Origin: Lycocorax pyrrhopterus obiensis
Taxonomy: Eukaryota; Chordata; Aves; Passeriformes; Paradisaeidae
Assembly: GCA_014706295.1 (NCBI GenBank)
Contig: JACSVZ010000002.1
Span: forward strand, 130,209,431-130,273,430
Direction of reading: 5' to 3'
DNA: 64,000 nucleotides
Shown: piece by piece, positions 49,475 through 61,719 of the stretch
Numbering within the stretch: the stretch's first letter is position 1
How the letters are laid out: each line of letters starts with the position of its first letter
Made by a program: the position numbers and the translations under genes
The notes under the pieces: model-generated
What the model saw: only the letters and a program-made list of their open reading frames with translations
What the model was told of the DNA's origin: nothing
Databases searched by the model: none

Positions 49475-52400
49475 GTGAGTATGAATTCAGCAATTCGCAT
49501 TTATCTGTTGGCACAAACCAAAGGAAAATTCAATATAAATTAGTATCCACTTTAGCCAATGATGTTCTCCTGTATGAGTGGTAGATGAGAAAGAACATAT
49601 AATTGACATGTTTGTAGGCCTTTACTGATAATGAATGGTGTCTTGGGAAAATTATTCCAACCAACTTCACACAAAGTAATTTTCTCTTTTGAAACAACAC
49701 ACCCAATGTTTTATTTGAGATCCTGTCGTTATGCACGGAAAAACTTGAAAGGGGACAATTTCTTGATGTTTTTTCACTTGATTTCATGGTCATGTGAGGA
49801 GAGATTTCAACCCCTTTTTGGGAAGACGACTTTAAGGAAAGTTTAGCCACGTTAAGGACCCATCTACTATGTACCTTTAATTTTTACTGTCGGCAATAAG
49901 GAAGTAAATATCAGCTCCAAGAATTACAGCTCAAAAGAGAGAGTGTGGAAATATGGTACAATAATTTTTTAACACAAAACATGCTTCCATATCTATTACT
50001 CTGTTCGTATCTCACTCTTCTTCTCTGTTTATACATGGTAAATACTTCTAGTATTATCTCTTTTACGAGCCTATGCACCTATTCTTGTAAACTTTTCATC
50101 CTGTGCTACATTCTGAGAAAATACTGTCTTCTGGTTTCCACTGCAAAAAAACCCCCAGTGAGATCTGGATTAAAAATTACATTATTTGTTAGATATTCTC
50201 TTCAGGCAAGCACTTAGATGCACGCTGAATTTCAAACACATATTGAAGTCCCATGGAAATGAATCCAAGTGAATCCTCGGCCTCAAATCTGCCACAGGCC
50301 GCCACAATGCTTTTGTCCAACACCCTACACTTTCTTGTTGTTTTAAGACAGCTCTAACATATCTTTCTCTTATTGCCTTCAAAGAGCTATTGGCTTGCAG
50401 GATAGCCCTATTTTGAGATGCAAAATAGATGACAATTTATGGAACTTTCTGCATGTAGCTTCACATAGGACACACAAACAAGGTTTTGGGGTATTTTAGG
50501 CCTGGGATAACATGAGGTTTGGAAGAACATTCACTCTGTGCTTACTCTTCAGAAATGTTTCCTTTACTTGTAGCTTCATGATTTCAGTATAGGAGTATTT
50601 AAAGGTCTCAACATAATTTGTCTCCAGAATAATTTGGCCACTCATGTACCATTTTAAGAACCTGCTTTTTGAAACCAAATTGTTTTGAAAATGCAGATAA
50701 TACTGGTTATTTAGGTAAGTTTTTATGTTCTGGCCCAAATTTCTGTATCTAATATTCATCTAATAACCTTAGCTGACCCTCTTGACCTTTACTTGTTTTA
50801 GGATAAAGGATATACTTCCCTGCTATTTATTTGACTATATCCTGAGACAGAAAATTTGTGACTTCTGTTGGTAGATTCTTTCATCCCCAATTCTTTCCTA
50901 CTATATATTCTAATCCAAAATAGTCACGCTTAGTGTCATCAGCTGTTGTTACTATTTTCTATTAAGCTGAAGTTCCTTGACAGCCAAGATTCTTACCAGG
51001 AAGGTGGCTACCAGAGCTTCATTCTGGTGAAATTCTTTGTACGTCAAGTCTAGTATTATCCTCTGTAAAAAATATGAAGTCAATTTTTGTTATTTAAAGC
51101 TTCAAAATATTTCTATGCCATTTATTAAATTTCTTGCATTGGTATTTGGGTTTTTTGCCTGCTAATAACTTATCTGCAAAGTCTGGGGAGAGAGCTGTTT
51201 GGAGGTGTGATACATCTTTGACTTTTTTTTTTCTACCTCCTCACTGACTCTTTGGCATGAAGAGATACAGGTTTATTATACACTCTATTGTTGACATTTA
51301 AAGATATCACATTCTCTCTTCAATTATTTTCAAAATACAGCATGCATGGTTCACTATCTTGCATTTTATGGCAGTTTTTCTTCTCCACTTGATTTCTATT
51401 CATTTGTACCTTTTAGCAACAAAACATGAATACATGCAATTCATACCACTGCAATGATTAGCAGTATTAATTGGGATTTTAAAGCACATTATTAACATTT
51501 CTATTTTTTAGTTTTCTTTTGCATTTGCATGTTTGGCCACTTAACTTTTTAATTTTTTACTGAGGTACAAGAATGGTTCAATGTGTGTTAATTATATTTG
51601 TTCTATGCAGAACTTAGTTTCTCTACATTTCTTGAACAGGAAAAGCTTGTCTGGGTAATTTACGATTTTGATGCTAATTTTTCTGCAAATCCTATTGTCA
51701 GCCTCCAGAATTTGACTTTTCAGGTTTGAACAATTTGAGATTTTTGAGGACTATGCTACTACTAAGAATGTACAGCTTCTGCAGATGTGATCACCAACAA
51801 ATAATCGTCCTTTCTGGCAAATTTTGTAAGGGAGACTGTGTGTAGTACTGAATCAGCAGTGATAACTGTAAGTTTTCATTACCCTTAAGCTAGTTAACCC
51901 TTCCTTTCTATGAAGTATTTATTATCAAATGAGCAGGATCAGAAGAAAGATCTTGATGTACACCTATACTAGAGATCACTGAGAACAATAACAATTTTAC
52001 AAAGAGCAGTGACTTCATTAAGGTTACTGTCTCTTCCCCTTCCAGAGAATGAAAAGAGAATTTCAATAGGAAATACACATTGTGGTATTCTTGCAAAGAG
52101 TCCAAGGTTTCCATCTAAGATATCTAAGACTTCTAAAGTTTGAACTCCAGCAAAAGCAAAGGAGAAAGTGCTGAAAATTCATTTCACAGGCATGTTTATT
52201 AAGATTTTTCTGATGGGCTAATTTAAGGATCAGTGGTGATACTAACTACTTTATTGACATGTGCCAGCCAGTTACCTGAATGGCAATAATTATATGAAAT
52301 CTCACAGCCAGAACTCACAATGTGTCCATTCAAGCTGACCGCTGAACAACCAACCACTCTGAGAGTTTGTAATGCACAGTTTATGAATAAATTTGTAGGC

Positions 52401-52678
52401 TAAACAATATTTGAAACTGTCTGCTCAGCAGTAAGTATGGCTGGCAGGGCACTACCATTTTGCCTTTTTTGAGCTGTTTTTCACATGCACAAAGTCCTGT
52501 CAGTTGAAGTTTGGTGGTAATGAGCCATCCTTTCTCCATCATGCTACTGGACACTCAGTCTCTCCACCTTGGTGTTGCTGGACATGCTGTCCTCTCTTTC
52601 CTGGCACTAATGCTAGACTGTCTCCATATTGCTGCAGCTGCTGGGCTTGGGGCCTCTTTTCCTGGCAGTGGTTTGGCT

Positions 52679-52742
52679 GCTGGCACACTCTGCAGTGCTG
52701 GCAACTCTCTGCGGTGCTGGCACCTCTCTGCAGTGCTGGCAC
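52679..52742 (+). repeat. Minisatellite, about 3.4 copies of an 18-19-bp unit
   Basis: The unit GCTGGCACCTCTCTGCAGT recurs as GCTGGCACACTCTGCAGT, GCTGGCAACTCTCTGCGGT and GCTGGCACCTCTCTGCAGT, followed by a partial GCTGGCAC. Confidence 0.9.
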
Positions 52743-53969
52743 TACTGGATTTTTTCGTCTGCTTTTTAGATTCTTACGAGTCTTCCATGAGTGTACTCTA
52801 TTTTTCCCCCGTGTTCTTTTTCATCGTCCTTATGCCTTTACTTACTCTGTCCCCTTTTTCTCCTTGACTTACTTCATTCTCCCAAGCTTGAATATCTATA
52901 TAAACATCATAGGGGTAAAACAACCATTCAAGGGAAAGGTGACCCATGCAGTCCATGGTTCAGAGAGGACAGTGTAAGCACCCAGAGGGCAGAACTGGTA
53001 ATTGAAAGTAAAAGGTGGTTCTCATCACTTACTAACTAATAGCAAGTGAGAAAAACAAATATGGAACAAATATGCAGAGATGACAACTGAATTAATGGTT
53101 TGCTCACTAAAAAGGACACTAATTAATCATTTAGAAAATTTTCTTATTGAAATAGACATGAGATAAAATTAAGAACAGTGAAATCTCTAAGTGTTCACAT
53201 TCTAATGTATATCTTATGACTCAGCACAGAAATATGAAAATAGTGAAACTTCTATTAATTAAGAAAATATTATCCTGCTTTGCCCTTATGCAAACTGTGT
53301 ATGTTTTCTGTATACCAACTAAAGGATTACAGTACTTCAGTGTAAGACACACAAGTTTATAAATTTTCTCAGTCTTTTTAGGAAGATTTAACTGCATGGA
53401 CAACTTACCTACTGGCTGACTGGAATGCTGTTGACAAGTTTCCCTTCTAAACAAGTACCACCAAAACGAAGCACAAAGCTGAAACTGAAATGAGTTTATA
53501 GGTCAATTACTAGTGCCAGTCTGCAAGGCTAAGCCTGCCTGTAATTGGTGCAATTTGTATATAAAAATAGTTGGAAAAAAGGAAATAATACTTATCTCCA
53601 AAAGCAACTGTCAAATGAATGTTCTTATTTCTTAACTGTGTTAATAGAAACGCATTACTTAAATTAATATGCTCATTGTTCTTACAGGCCAACAGACCTG
53701 CTTCTGAGAGCCAGAGCTCAGAAGGCTACAAAGGCTAAAAAGCAAGCCTTAAAAAATTAGTTATTTATTTTGTTTGGTTTTTTCCTTTCTGTCTAAAGTA
53801 CATTAGCAACTGCATAGCCATAAGAAGGTGCAGTTCTTCCCTCTAGAGATTGTAATCTGAAAGTGCTTAGGGTCAGAGTTGCTCAGATGCTCATAATAAA
53901 GCATTCTGAGACTTGTTGAGTTGTCTCTAAAACAACAACACTGGTGAAAGAGCTGGAAGAAATGTTCTG

Positions 53970-54331
53970 TGAGAAGTAGCTGAGGACTCTGGGTTTGTCT
54001 AGTTTGGTGAAAAGACTAAATGGGCAACCTTACCTCTCTATACAGCTTAATGCTGAGGGGATGTGAAGAGGGAGCTCCATTCTGAGCTCTTCTCCCAGGG
54101 ATAGGACATGTGGGAATGGTTCAAAGCTGCACCAGGGGAGATTTAGACTGGACATTGGGAGGCATTTGTTTACTGAGGGTGGTCAAACTCTGGAACAGGC
54201 TTCCTGCAGGAGGTGGATGCTCCAAGCCTGTCAGTGTGTGAGAGGCATTTGGACAAAGCCAAGTCTGAATTGGTCAAGCAGTTGGACTAAATGGTCATTG
54301 TGTGTCTCTTCCAACTGAATATTCTATTCTC
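53970..54331 (+). mobile_element. CR1 LINE 3'-end fragment
   Basis: It follows the CR1 3' region: a GACTAAATGGGCAACCTTACC segment, GGGGAGATTTAGACTGGACATT, GGTCAAACTCTGGAACAGGCT, and a diverged tail GGACTAAATGGTCATTGTG...TTCCAACTGAATATTCTATTCT. It is in + orientation and moderately diverged; the left edge is approximate. Confidence 0.85.
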
Positions 54332-55257
54332 ACTGTTATAATCATTAGTTGGGCAGTTGTAGGTATTGCAGTAGAAATTAATTTTGTTAAGGTTTAAATG
54401 CAGAGGAGGAGGTGACTTTACAGAGACATCCATATGGGCTATTTCCCAGGCATGATGCTAAATAGAATATATTCTTTGGCCTACCTATTTCTTAATGTGT
54501 CTTTTACACACTTGAAAATGTGCGTGTGGTTAGAATTAATTTAAGAGGAAAGCTAATTGTATGACACATTATATCCTTGAAACATGTACTCAGTAAATAG
54601 GTTTTAATATGAATCAATTCAGTCTGGAAACAGGAAGGTGCTTGCCAGGAAAATGGTATCACATGGTAGCCAGTAAGTAGTTTAATTTGACTTGATTCAA
54701 CACAAATATTCTGAAGGGTTAAAAGAAACTCTTTCAAAGTAACTGAATAGATTATCTGCTTTCCTGACTAGATGATCTTGACTAAATATAGTAGCACACC
54801 TGAGTGTGCATGATTTACATAGGTGGGGCAATTGAAGAAAGAATTGAATTCATTACAACAAATTACTGCCTCTCAAAGAAATTTGTGAGGCTCAGCAGTA
54901 TAAAGTAGTGAAAAAATTTACTCAGTTGGCAAAGAGGAACCTGTCTTGGTATGAAGCTAAGCACATTACTGTCTTCTGCAGAAAGAATCAGATATGCTTT
55001 CCTAATGTTGGCCTGGCTGCTCTTTGCAGGCAGAGCACCAGCTTTGTGATGTATCTTTAATTTCTTCTAAGACTTTTGTTGTGAAGATGAAGCTTAACCT
55101 GCAAGAAATTTAAAATATCCTTTAATTTCTTTAGCAACTTTGAATGGGCTTGACAGAGTAAACTCTGAAGTATTACTTTTTGTCAATCTAACTTCTAAAT
55201 ATGGATTTGTGTAATAAATGACCAGACTTATGAAATAAGTGAGTGGACTGCCTGTGA

Positions 55258-55293
55258 TTTTTTTTCATTTTTTTTTTTTTTTTTTTTTTTTTT
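55258..55293 (+). repeat. Poly-T tract
   Basis: T8 interrupted by CA, then an uninterrupted run of 26 T. It could be the tail of an antisense retroposed copy, but no adjoining element is recognisable. Confidence 0.9.
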
Positions 55294-55807
55294 GCAAAAG
55301 GCATTATATAAGCAAAATATCAGTGGTGAATATCAGCCTGAAGCTCTCAGGCTTTGTAGTTGTAGCTGCTTTGTACAGAATAAATCTGGAGTACATTAGA
55401 GGGAATGAATGTACTGGGACAGTCCTCAGTGTAGAAGATAATGCCAAGATTCTCCTATATACTCAGGCTACAGGAACAGCTCTTGAGAATTAATACATCT
55501 GGGAGGGAACAAAGGAAAAGTAGAGCAATTGCAGGACTGGGACATGAGAGACAGAAGACAGAACTAAATAAAACAAACTTTGCTATGCCCTGGCCTGCAG
55601 TGTGAACATCTGGATAGAGTTACTGACTGAGGAATGGTTTCCAGATCTGAGAAAACATGTTGAGAAGGCTCCTGACAATCTGAGAGTTGATAAATGTTCA
55701 AAGTTGAGAAATGATTCAGGACTCATTTAAAATCTGATTTACCAGCTGGTGTTGTAAGTGCACTGCTTTTTGCAGACGGAAATTACATCAACTCTTCCTT
55801 TTTTTTT

Positions 55808-55855
55808 ATAGCTACTGTGTATAGTAGCTATACTATAGCTACTAGTGTCACTAGT
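55808..55855. repeat. Two adjacent perfect inverted repeats
   Basis: ATAGCTACT (55,808-55,816) pairs with AGTAGCTAT (55,823-55,831) across a 6-nt loop. ACTAGTG (55,841-55,847) pairs with CACTAGT (55,849-55,855) across 1 nt. They lie about 70-120 bp upstream of the next exon's acceptor. Confidence 0.8.
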
Positions 55856-55925
55856 ACCATAATATCTATGCCTAAGAGTTCTGATTTTTTTTCTAATTGC
55901 ACATGTTGGTCTTGTTCTTTTTCAG

Positions 55926-56048
55926 TTGTAGACTACTGTGCTTTGGATAACCAAGGCTGCCAACACGAATGTGTTAACACTGATGACTCCTATTACTGTA
56001 GATGCCACCCAGGGTTCATTTTAAATCCAGACAAAAGAACTTGCAGAA
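55926..56048 (+). CDS. MATN2: MATN2 exon 6: EGF-like repeat 3
   Basis: The acceptor is CTTTTTCAG|TTGTAG and the donor GCAGAA|GTAAGT; 123 nt, phase 1-1 (about residues 315-355). The repeat reads [18 protein letters not shown], then [19 protein letters not shown] and TC. It has six cysteines, the [10 protein letters not shown] hydroxylation motif and the conserved Gly-Phe after cysteine 5. By order it is EGF3, although the [11 protein letters not shown] stretch resembles EGF4 of mammals as I recall it. Homogenisation between neighbouring repeats is possible. Confidence 0.96.
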
Positions 56049-59000
56049 GTAAGTTGTGATAAAGTTTAATTATGAACAGTTTGCACTTCTTCTGTCTTCC
56101 AGCTGTCAGCAGTAATACTCCCACTGCTCCTGGGAATGCTGAGTAATGCATCAGGTATAGAAAATGCTGGAGTGCCGTGGAAACCAAAGGTCTTGAAAGC
56201 AAAGAAAGTTGTTTTGAGGGGAGAGCCTAAGGGTAGGGGTCCCTCCTATGGACAGGAAACTTTTAACATGAAATGCAGATTCTTTTCAACAGCAAAAAGC
56301 CAAAGCTTTGTCTTGGGTTTCTCCTTGATTATTCGGCTTTTTTCAGTTAGAATGTAATCTCCCTAGCTGGGTAAACAAACAAGTCTGCATAAGACAATTT
56401 ATAATCAGTTTCCTTTGTAAGATGATTTAAATTATGAGTAGTTTCCCAATCAGAAGAAACATTACAGTCTACTTTTCTGTGGATTTTTCTCCCGACTGAG
56501 TTCTGTGATAGTGTGACAAAGTCCTGGTAACATCAGTATCTTCTACCAAGCTTCCATATTACCACCAGCTTATAATAACTTCATGGCTTTGCTTGTTTGT
56601 TGTTTGTAAAATTTGATACCAGGCTAAAAAGATCAAAAATTACTGGAGTTAGGAATGGACATAAAGTGGAGGGGAACTGACAGACCAGAAAATACTCATG
56701 CCAAGGCTTTCCATAATTGGGAAAACAAGCTAATACCTCCACGGTGTTTAATGTCATAACTCCCTTTCAGGAAATGTCAAGGAAAAACCTTAATGTACCT
56801 TTCTAGTTACCTTTCTTCGTAGATGTGGGCTTTGATAAAGAAATAATACTATTGTGCCTGTAAGCAGGCACGCTCCATTAGTTTTAGATGATTGCGGCTG
56901 CCAGTGGTGAATTTAGCCCATATCATTGAATAATGTATTCAAACATTATTTCTGAAAAAATGCATCAATATAGCACTGCATTTCTGTGTTTTCACAGCCT
57001 TTGGGGCATTTCAGTCCTTCTGATGAGAGACTTGGTTAGCCTACAGACTGTATCTGGATTATGTACTATGCTTGGTATCTATTTCACTTAAATTTAACAG
57101 TTAGGAAGAAAACATGTAATCCAGGCTGTATATGTGTTTTTATGATCAAGGGAAAGGGACATACACTTCTCAAAGGTGATTGCTCCCAGTTCTGACACAA
57201 ATTTATGGAAGTGCCTGTATTTTCCTTGAATATGCAGGGGGCCTGGATGACTTGTTAGACTGGACACATCATTTTTAGATGGTCAGAGTCAGGGGAGATG
57301 AAATTTCTGCTTTCCAAGGGCCCGAGTATGGTTTGTAGTGGTTAACATCATTTGTAGATTGTATTAACATTCCCATTTGTCAAGTATCTGTCAGCTAAGG
57401 GCTGGCTAATTACACTTCCACATATACTTCCACATCCATATATATTTGAAATCTTACTTTAGTGTGCTTTCCACTGCCCAAGCCTAAGTTTTTGTTAATT
57501 TCTTTGGTTTAAGAATGTGGATTTTAAGCAGTGTTTTGTCTTCCAGTTTGAACTGAAAAAAGTCCTTAAAACTGCATAAACATTTCTTATGCCTTGACTG
57601 ATGTTTAGTTTATGGCCTAACTCTATGCATTATTTTAAGATGTTTAAATTGATGATCCACAGAATGCTGACATCTGAGAGAATGTTCTGGGAAAGTAGTA
57701 TTTCAGGCTTGCCCTGTCTCTATCCTCTATCTGTTGCTTGAGACAGTATATTGGGCATAAATAAGCACAAATAAAACTTACTAAGCCACTTTTCCTTACA
57801 CTTGATGTCTTCTGAGCCTTGCTGATAAATTAAAGCATGAATGAAAGAACGGTGTAGCTCTTAATGCTGTGCAAGTCAAGACAGCATGAGAGCTCTTCAG
57901 AGCAAAAGTGTCCCCTAGTTCCCATATGTTTTGAATCACACTGCGTTTGGGTCAGCATAAACGATGCAAACAAACAAACTACAGATCACTGGATTCAAAA
58001 TATTTGTGACTTTAAAACTTTTAACATAAATTTCTACATATTTGGCTTGTGTACTGAGTCTCAGGGATGATGGCCAGCTAGCCAAGACTCACGCCCATGC
58101 CAGACAAGTTCTCTGCATCAGCAAGCAGGCCTGAGGCGCCCACTCCTGAGATCTCGTGATTGTCTCAGAATCCTGACTTCCCTTTCAAAAATAGAAAGTA
58201 AGCCTTTATGCTCATGGCTACAAAGAAATGCTTGGAAATATAAGTGTTGTCAGTATGGTCATGCATATCTGACAAATGTTTTCTCTGGGAAGTATTCCAA
58301 AGTTCTTAGAATAAAACACAGGGAGCAATGCTCATGAAGGCAACCTTGTCAACACTATCAGAGTGCTCTATGGCTGGAAGAGCACAGCAAATTTGGTTTA
58401 TCAGTGATGCAGGTGGAGGACATTCAAGCTACTATTAAGGAGACTTCTGCCACTCTTGCTGCTCCCCTCAAGAGGACAGATGGCAGCTTCTCCTTCTCCA
58501 GTACTGGGGGGTGCTGAGCCTCCACTGTTGCTCTTTAAGAATGGCCCATTTGAATTCTGGGTGGGTTCACATAATTTGTAGCTGGACAAGGCTCTGTTAA
58601 CATTGTTAATCTGGGCTGTGTTAATGAAGCCCTGTGAAGTGTTTTTAGTGTCCCAAACAGAATAGCCTCAAGGTTTCAACAAAGATAACAATACATATTT
58701 TCTCAACCCTTGTGGTCATCTTCAGAATCAGTTACCCAGGAAACCTCTCTCCTGCACACTTGAGTGAGCAAGGATTCGAGCAGCTAAATGCATCACAGCG
58801 CTGAGTAGGTCCAGAAGGCACACAGCTGTATTCCACTGGTGCACACACGTGGCTTTTTGGGTTCTGTCTCTTCAGTGCACTCTTCAACAAACTATATTTT
58901 CTAATCTTCATCTTAGTAAACAGATAAGATATCTCCATGTTATGTATATATGTATGTGCATATGCTGTCAAAAAAAGCTTTGGTAAAGGAAATGTTAATT

Positions 59001-60060
59001 AATGTTATTAATGTTAATTAATATACAGAGTGGTGTTCATACGTTATAAAATAGTCCTTCTGAGTTTTCTTAGATAGTCACATTCCACTTTGTTTATTCT
59101 GTAAATATAGGTGATTTATTATCACTAAGGGCTTTCATCATATATAAAGACTCAATTCAATTAACTTGCCACAAATCCAAAGAAAGAAGTGTCCATGCCT
59201 CTGAAAACAAATCACTTCTGGAAATAATTAACTTCTGGGAACAATAAAACCCCCTGAGTTTTCAGGTTGTTCAATAATGAGGTGTTCAAAAGTGCCTGGA
59301 TATTTTGTGAAGTGTGGTTTACGTAATTTGTGACTTATTTATCTACTTCTAGCAGTGCTGAAGGGTTAGGACCATTTTTCACTAGTATAAATTAACTACA
59401 CTGACACAAAACTAAGGGAGGGGCAGACAGTGCATCTGAGTGAATGTCAGGTTCTTTGACTTCGTCAATAATGATAAACACTATATGGAAATATCTCAGT
59501 GCTCAGTGCACAATTGCTTTCCTTTCTAAGGTACTTTATCCAGTAGTGGTAGCTGTTTCTAGGCTGCTTATCTTCTCTTCCATGGGCATATTAGATGGAA
59601 GAATTGTGAAGCAAGCACTCAGAGCTGTTGAAAACATCCACACTCCTGATGACCTGGTTGGCTTGCTGTGATATAATGAACGGCATTCGAAAGCGTGTTT
59701 GTGTGTTTATTACAGATCATGTCTAACGTGCTCTGAGTGAAATAGAGGCAATTTTGATCGGACAATGTTTAAGGCTCAGCTGCAAAATGTTAAGAAATAT
59801 TTAAGATTCTAACTTCTCTACTGCATGAACTTCTGTTCTCAAATAATTCTTTGTAGTATATGTCAGGTGTACCTCAGTATAGCAGATATTTGGAAAAAAA
59901 GAAACCTTTTCTTTTCATGGTTTGACACAATATGGTAAAACAGCAAAATGGTGCCTAAGGAAAAAAAGGCAAAAGAAAAGAGAACAAAATAACTCGTTTT
60001 TACCTAGCTTATTTCTGAGAAATTATATTACTCACTGACACAAACTTTTTTTTCATTTAG
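56049..60060 (+). other. MATN2: MATN2 intron 6
   Basis: A 4.0-kb intron, AT-rich. A small AATGTTAATT-type tandem repeat occurs near 58,990-59,022. No transposon or extra exon is recognised. Confidence 0.9.
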
Positions 60061-60183
60061 AACCAGACTATTGTTCTCTTCAGGACCATGGTTGTGAACA
60101 GGAATGTGTTAATACAGATGATTCCTATTTTTGTCAATGCCAAGAAGGATTTAGACTTAATCCAGATAAGAAAACATGCAAAA
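60061..60183 (+). CDS. MATN2: MATN2 exon 7: EGF-like repeat 4
   Basis: The acceptor is TTTTTTCATTTAG|AACCAG and the donor TGCAAAA|GTGAGT; 123 nt, phase 1-1 (about residues 356-396). The repeat reads [18 protein letters not shown], then [20 protein letters not shown] and TC. All six cysteines, the hydroxylation motif [10 protein letters not shown] and the Gly after cysteine 5 are intact. It follows EGF3 after a 4-kb intron and is the last fully normal EGF exon in the window. Confidence 0.96.
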
Positions 60184-61579
60184 GTGAGTAATCCTTTGGG
60201 CATAATAAAGTTCATCTGCTTTTATTTCTTGAACGTGCAGTGAATCGTTTCCTTTCTGAAAGGATGGAAGTTTTCTCTGTAATTAAGGTTGAAACAAATG
60301 TTTCTTTATAACCTTGAATTTTAACTGAATGAATCATGCTGGGAAAATATACATTTTGCTGCTTTGTAGATTACTTTGTATATTAGACATTTTTGAAGAC
60401 TTTTATGGAAACCTGAGGATTAATGTGGAACCAAAGTGACTTAAAATAAGTTCATTACTTATTTGAAACTTTCTGGTTTGTAAAGACACAAGCAGCTTTG
60501 AAATTAATTTTAAAAATCACCTTGTTTTGCCCAGTTGGTTTAGCCAAGGACAGATACATTTAATCAGCTTGGAAATGTGTTGAACAGACAACATAGCTAT
60601 CAAAATCAACTTAGACACGAAACTTCACAGTTTCCTAAAAAAATTGTAAAAACAGCACGAGCAGTGTCAGTGTTATAAACCAATCACACATACGATTTAC
60701 TTTAGAAAGACTTAGTGTTACTGCTCTTCTTGGGTGGGGGCCTGGAATCACAGCAGATTTTTAATGTAATGTGTTAAAGGAGAATATATTCAGCAAAATG
60801 CAATAGCCTGATCCTGTGACTCAGTTGTTGGGGGGAGAAGATTGTACTTCTGATATTTTATGAATATAATAAACTTGTTTGGAGCAATCTAATTCTATTT
60901 CTAGACACTCATAAAATGTATCTGGTTTTGAAACTGTATTTTTGTTCAGTCTTAAAGATACGTTCTCACAAAGCATTTTTGTTTGCACTGTGCTGTTTTT
61001 GCAGCAATCCATGCTATTCTGCTTTTTATTATCTATATGGTATTTTAATACATTCAAGTTTTTATAGATTCAATAGCCTTGGTAAGCAAAAGAACAGCAT
61101 TGTATAAAATACTTAATGCCAAGGATGTAATTGCAAATTAAAGGCAAATTGTAATTCCCATTGTGGGTATTTTTCCTCACAGGGCTTTGGAATTGGCTGC
61201 AAATCTGGTGATGTTTCCAAGATTAAGCTCCTATTCCAAATCTTGTTGTAACAAGGGTCATGTTAGCTAAGCTAAGCTTGTAAAATAAAGCAGAATATTT
61301 GCATATATGCCCTTTTCAGAAATCAGGGACAACAGATGAGTGGTGACAAGAACCAGGCATTCCTCCTTCACCACTACGTGTGACTTCTCATGACTACAGG
61401 AGGAGATCTAGGGGGTCAAAGTGAAGCCTTACACAGCTGAGTGTTTGCAGTCTGCTCTCAGTTCCTCATCTCACTGTCAGCTTAAGTAGGTGTCCAAAGC
61501 ACGGAATCCATAAGTGAGTTTTTCTCAGCTGTTTTACTTCAGAAACCCTTATGGCTGGCTTCAGTTTTTCTCTTCACAG
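60184..61579 (+). other. MATN2: MATN2 intron 7
   Basis: A 1.4-kb interval between the EGF4 donor and the acceptor of the degenerate EGF5 exon. If that exon is skipped, this is simply the left part of a longer intron. No recognised repeat. Confidence 0.7.
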
Positions 61580-61702
61580 AAGTAAACTTCTGTGCTTCAG
61601 GTCAGCATGACTGTGAACATGAATGTGTTAACGTGGAAGAGTTATTTGTGTGCAGATGTCATCCCAGATACACCCAACAACACCATGGCAATACGTGCAG
61701 CA
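61580..61702 (+). pseudogene. MATN2: Degenerate EGF-like exon (EGF5 equivalent) with disabled donor
   Basis: The acceptor TTTCTCTTCACAG|AAGTAA is good, and in phase 1 the segment reads KVNFCASGQHDCEHECVN, then VEELFVCRCHPRYTQQHHGN and TC. That is exactly 123 nt with all six cysteines and the CVNVEELFVC hydroxylation pattern; the VNxEE signature matches EGF5 of matrilin-2. Two things are wrong. The expected donor reads ATGAGT instead of GTGAGT, and the Gly after cysteine 5 is Arg with the usual LNPDGK loop replaced by QQHHGN. Unspliced, the frame reaches TGA at 61,717-61,719. A weak in-phase donor (GTGTCT at 61,709) would add two codons. Because the exon is symmetric, skipping it keeps the frame. 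The likeliest reading is an exon being lost; alternatives are use of the weak donor or an alternative terminal exon. Confidence 0.8.
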
Positions 61703-61719
61703 ATGAGTGTGTCTCATGA

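Larger units (their letters stand above)
49475..55925 (+). other. MATN2: MATN2 intron 5
   Basis: A 6.5-kb intron carrying a short minisatellite (52,679-52,742), a CR1 3' piece (53,970-54,331), a T26 run (55,268-55,293) and two small perfect hairpins just before the acceptor. Open frames at 52,504-52,977 overlap the minisatellite and are not supported as genes. Confidence 0.88.

Noticed and set aside
52504..52977. 157-codon open frame rich in Cys and Trp, plus an overlapping 118-codon frame
   Set aside because: It lies in a MATN2 intron, overlaps a minisatellite and resembles no protein family I know.
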